From an uncultured Bacteroidota bacterium (GTDB taxonomy: Bacteria; Bacteroidota; Bacteroidia; Bacteroidales; SZUA-534), in assembly GCA_937899145.1 (NCBI GenBank), contig CALBPW010000412.1, forward strand, positions 1-6,688: a stretch of DNA of 6,688 bases, in the 5' to 3' direction. The notes beneath the pieces were generated by a model. That model did not search any database, was not told the origin of the DNA, and saw only the letters and a list, made by a program, of their open reading frames with translations. Positions 5,501 to 6,688 of the stretch are shown piece after piece. The position numbers were made by a program, and so were the translations under genes. Position 1 is the first letter of the stretch, and every line of letters begins with the position of its first letter.

Positions 5501-6237
5501 ACGCAAAATTTGGGAAATGGATAGGTGGCGGTATTGGTTGGGCACTTGGCGGCCCACTTGGCGGCTTATTGGGTTACTTAATGGGAGCCGCCTTTGATAA
5601 TCTGACAACCACTTACACAAGCGAAAACGCACCGACAAACAATGTCAAACAAACGCAACGTGGCGACTTTATGGTATCGTTGGCTGTACTGTCGGCCGCC
5701 ATTATTAAAGCCGACCGCAAAGTGCGCCAAAGCGAGCTTGATTATGTTAAACAATTCTATATCAACTCATTCGGTTACGAGATTGGTATCGATGGCTTTA
5801 ATATGCTGAACGACATTTTACACCAACAAATTCAGGTAAACGATGTGGCACGGCAAGTTGGGCAAATGCTCGACCACGCCACCAAAATGCAAATGTTGCA
5901 CTATCTGTTTGGAATCGCAAACGCCGACAACGAAGTACACCCATTAGAAATTGCTGCTATTGAGCATGTTTCGCAACTAATGGGCATCTCATCTGTCGAT
6001 TTTGAATCGGTAAAATCAATGTTTGTGAGAAATACCGATTCGGCTTACAAAGTACTTGGTATTGAGCCAACTGCAACTAACGATGAAATCAAACGCGCTT
6101 ACCGCAAAATGGCTGTCGAAAATCACCCCGACAAGGTTGCTTACCTTGGCGAAGATGTGCAACGCGCTGCTAAAGCCAAATTCCAGAAAATCAATGAGGC
6201 TTACGAAACCATTAAGAAAGAAAGAGGATTTGTTTAA
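5497..6237 (+). CDS. djlA: DjlA-like membrane co-chaperone (TerB + J domain)
   Basis: This 246-residue protein has the DjlA layout. A glycine-rich N-terminal membrane segment lies at about 5-33 (KFGKWIGGGIGWALGG onward, ending LMGAAFDN) and resembles the GxxxG-type dimerising helix of E. coli DjlA. A TerB-like helical domain spans about 57-178. A C-terminal J domain (181-246) carries the HPD triad at 210-212, needed to stimulate DnaK ATPase. The TerB domain keeps two acidic loops, KADRKVRQSE (71-80) and NADNEVHPLE (142-151), which in the family can bind metal. The J domain starts YKVLGIEPTATNDEIKRAY and ends KINEAYETIKKE, both typical. E. coli DjlA has 271 residues. Its start lies in the coaE stop (ATGA). 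The protein probably recruits DnaK to the inner membrane; clients are unknown. The symbol is by domain architecture. Confidence 0.87.
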   Translation: MNAKFGKWIGGGIGWALGGPLGGLLGYLMGAAFDNLTTTYTSENAPTNNVKQTQRGDFMVSLAVLSAAIIKADRKVRQSELDYVKQFYINSFGYEIGIDGFNMLNDILHQQIQVNDVARQVGQMLDHATKMQMLHYLFGIANADNEVHPLEIAAIEHVSQLMGISSVDFESVKSMFVRNTDSAYKVLGIEPTATNDEIKRAYRKMAVENHPDKVAYLGEDVQRAAKAKFQKINEAYETIKKERGFV

Positions 6238-6241
6238 TAAC

Positions 6242-6287
6242 GCAAGCTCGATTATTGATTTAAACAACACCCGACTTGCTCTATTTT
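6242..6287 (+). terminator. Weak terminator-like hairpin after djlA
   Basis: GCAAG-c-TCG (6242-6250) pairs with CGACTTGC (6272-6279): 8 bp with one bulged C and a 21-nt loop. TCTATTTT follows at 6280-6287. It lies 4 bp after the djlA stop, where the operon should end. The stem is weak and the loop long, so this is only a candidate. Confidence 0.4.
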
Positions 6288-6337
6288 AACATTTTGCTTA
6301 TACCAGACTCACGTTAACAATATGAGATATTTCATAT

Positions 6338-6395
6338 AGTATAAAAGATTCTGCTAAGTTATCCTGCGAACTCTGATATTGATAACTTCTATACT
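6338..6395 (+). other. Compound hairpin in the 3' intergenic region
   Basis: AAGTTATC (6356-6363) is a perfect inverted repeat of GATAACTT (6381-6388), with a 17-nt loop. A second arm pair, AGTATA (6338-6343) with TATACT (6390-6395), stacks outside it across a 12-nt bulge on the left and one base on the right. No T-tract follows, so it does not look like a terminator. It may be part of an RNA element, a binding site, or chance in A/T-rich DNA. Confidence 0.35.
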
Positions 6396-6593
6396 GACAA
6401 TGGTGAGTCGAATTTTACACTGAAAATGCAATTGTATGCGGGAAACATGCGATATAACAATGAACGTGAATACGAATTGATAACCCAACATGGCAGACAT
6501 ATATCTAATGAATATGAAAACCAGTCGGCAAGTGGCATGCGAGGAGCACATGAAGGTTTCAAGGCACAAACTATACTATTGATAATCCTGTAA
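6345..6593 (+). other. Unassigned stop-free frame, possible small gene or gene remnant
   Basis: Between a TAA at 6342 and a TAA at 6591, one + frame is open for 82 sense codons. The first ATG is at 6426 and would give a 55-residue peptide starting MQLYAGNMRYNNEREYELIT and ending AQTILLIIL. The composition (charged, with Tyr, Asn, Glu and Gly) is closer to a real soluble protein than most shadow frames, and the protein-like stretch continues upstream of the ATG without a good start. That would fit the decayed end of an older gene. I recognise no family. A frame on the opposite strand (6354-6569) is also open but reads as Cys- and hydrophobic-rich sequence typical of an antisense shadow. No promoter or ribosome-binding site is visible for either. 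Confidence 0.25.
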
Positions 6594-6654
6594 CAATCGC
6601 TTGCTTAAATCTATCGTAACGTGGAATTATACATACCAAACATTTATAAATCAC

Positions 6655-6662
6655 TATCTTTG
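6655..6662 (+). promoter_or_regulatory. Probable promoter -7 box for the gene at the window end
   Basis: TATCTTTG is an exact match to the Bacteroidota -7 box TAnnTTTG, followed by C, and is identical to the box before nusB. It lies 16 bp before an ATG, implying a leader of about 10 nt. No TTG -33 element is seen at the usual spacing. Confidence 0.55.
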
Positions 6663-6678
6663 CAAAAAGGCAAACACA

Positions 6679-6688
6679 ATGGAACAAC
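6679..6688 (+). CDS. Start of a truncated gene at the window end
   Basis: An ATG at 6679 follows a consensus promoter box (6655-6662) and an AAAAGG stretch (6665-6670), 8 nt before the ATG, that could serve as a ribosome-binding site. Only three codons (Met-Glu-Gln) and one further base are present, so nothing can be said about the product. The call rests on upstream context alone. Confidence 0.4.

Noticed and set aside
5846..5863. TGGCAC followed by TTG, resembling a sigma-54 -24/-12 promoter
   Set aside because: The gap is one base too long, the -12 GC is out of place, and it lies inside the djlA coding region.
6056..6289. A 77-codon + strand frame overlapping the 3' end of djlA
   Set aside because: It covers the J-domain coding region in another frame; the HPD-containing frame is clearly the real one.
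6310..6623. CACGTTA (6310-6316) and TAACGTG (6617-6623) as terminal inverted repeats of a small mobile element
   Set aside because: Only 7 bp match, similarity stops at once on both sides, and no flanking direct repeat of target-site type is seen; chance is more likely.

Overview
The window looks like a chromosomal contig end from a member of the Bacteroidota, most likely the order Bacteroidales. The sequence-level reasons are an A/T-leaning composition, A-rich start regions with little Shine-Dalgarno signal, and upstream elements matching the Bacteroidota -7 promoter box TAnnTTTG (two exact, one with a single mismatch). The gene-level reasons are an unusually long NusB, a DUF1573 lipoprotein, and the neighbourhood nusB / DUF1573 / yajC / YbbR-domain protein / coaE, which I know as a Bacteroidota arrangement. 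No genus can be named from this alone.

All clear genes are on the + strand. Bases 1-13 match the end of an Illumina adapter and are probably not genomic. They run into the C-terminal two thirds of a Ppx/GppA-type exopolyphosphatase (to 648). A 174-bp spacer follows, built almost entirely of two different degenerate 7-bp repeat families plus a small palindrome. Then comes a sigma-54-activator-type response regulator (823-2004) with receiver and AAA+ domains but no DNA-binding domain.

A TATCTTTG promoter box at 2044 precedes nusB (2090-3034), a DUF1573 lipoprotein (3050-3463) and yajC (3476-3796). A 12-bp-stem hairpin at 3813-3849 probably ends this operon. A second promoter (TTTG, 19 bp, TTTCTTTG) drives a tightly packed operon: a YbbR-domain membrane protein with a TTG start (3912-4904), coaE (4901-5500) and a DjlA-like TerB/J-domain co-chaperone (5497-6237). 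The last three genes are joined by ATGA overlaps. The themes are envelope and secretion (YajC, DUF1573, YbbR, DjlA), rRNA transcription (NusB), coenzyme A synthesis (CoaE) and stress or phosphate signalling (Ppx, the response regulator).

The last ~440 bp hold a weak terminator-like hairpin, a compound hairpin, and an 83-codon stop-free frame of unknown meaning. They end in a promoter box and the first codons of a gene cut by the window end. I see no mobile element, CRISPR array, tRNA or rRNA. Most of the window is conserved housekeeping, and I do not find convincing evidence of a new system. The items most worth a second look are the heptad-repeat spacer, the HTH-less activator, the internal repeat in NusB, and the unexplained 3' intergenic region.
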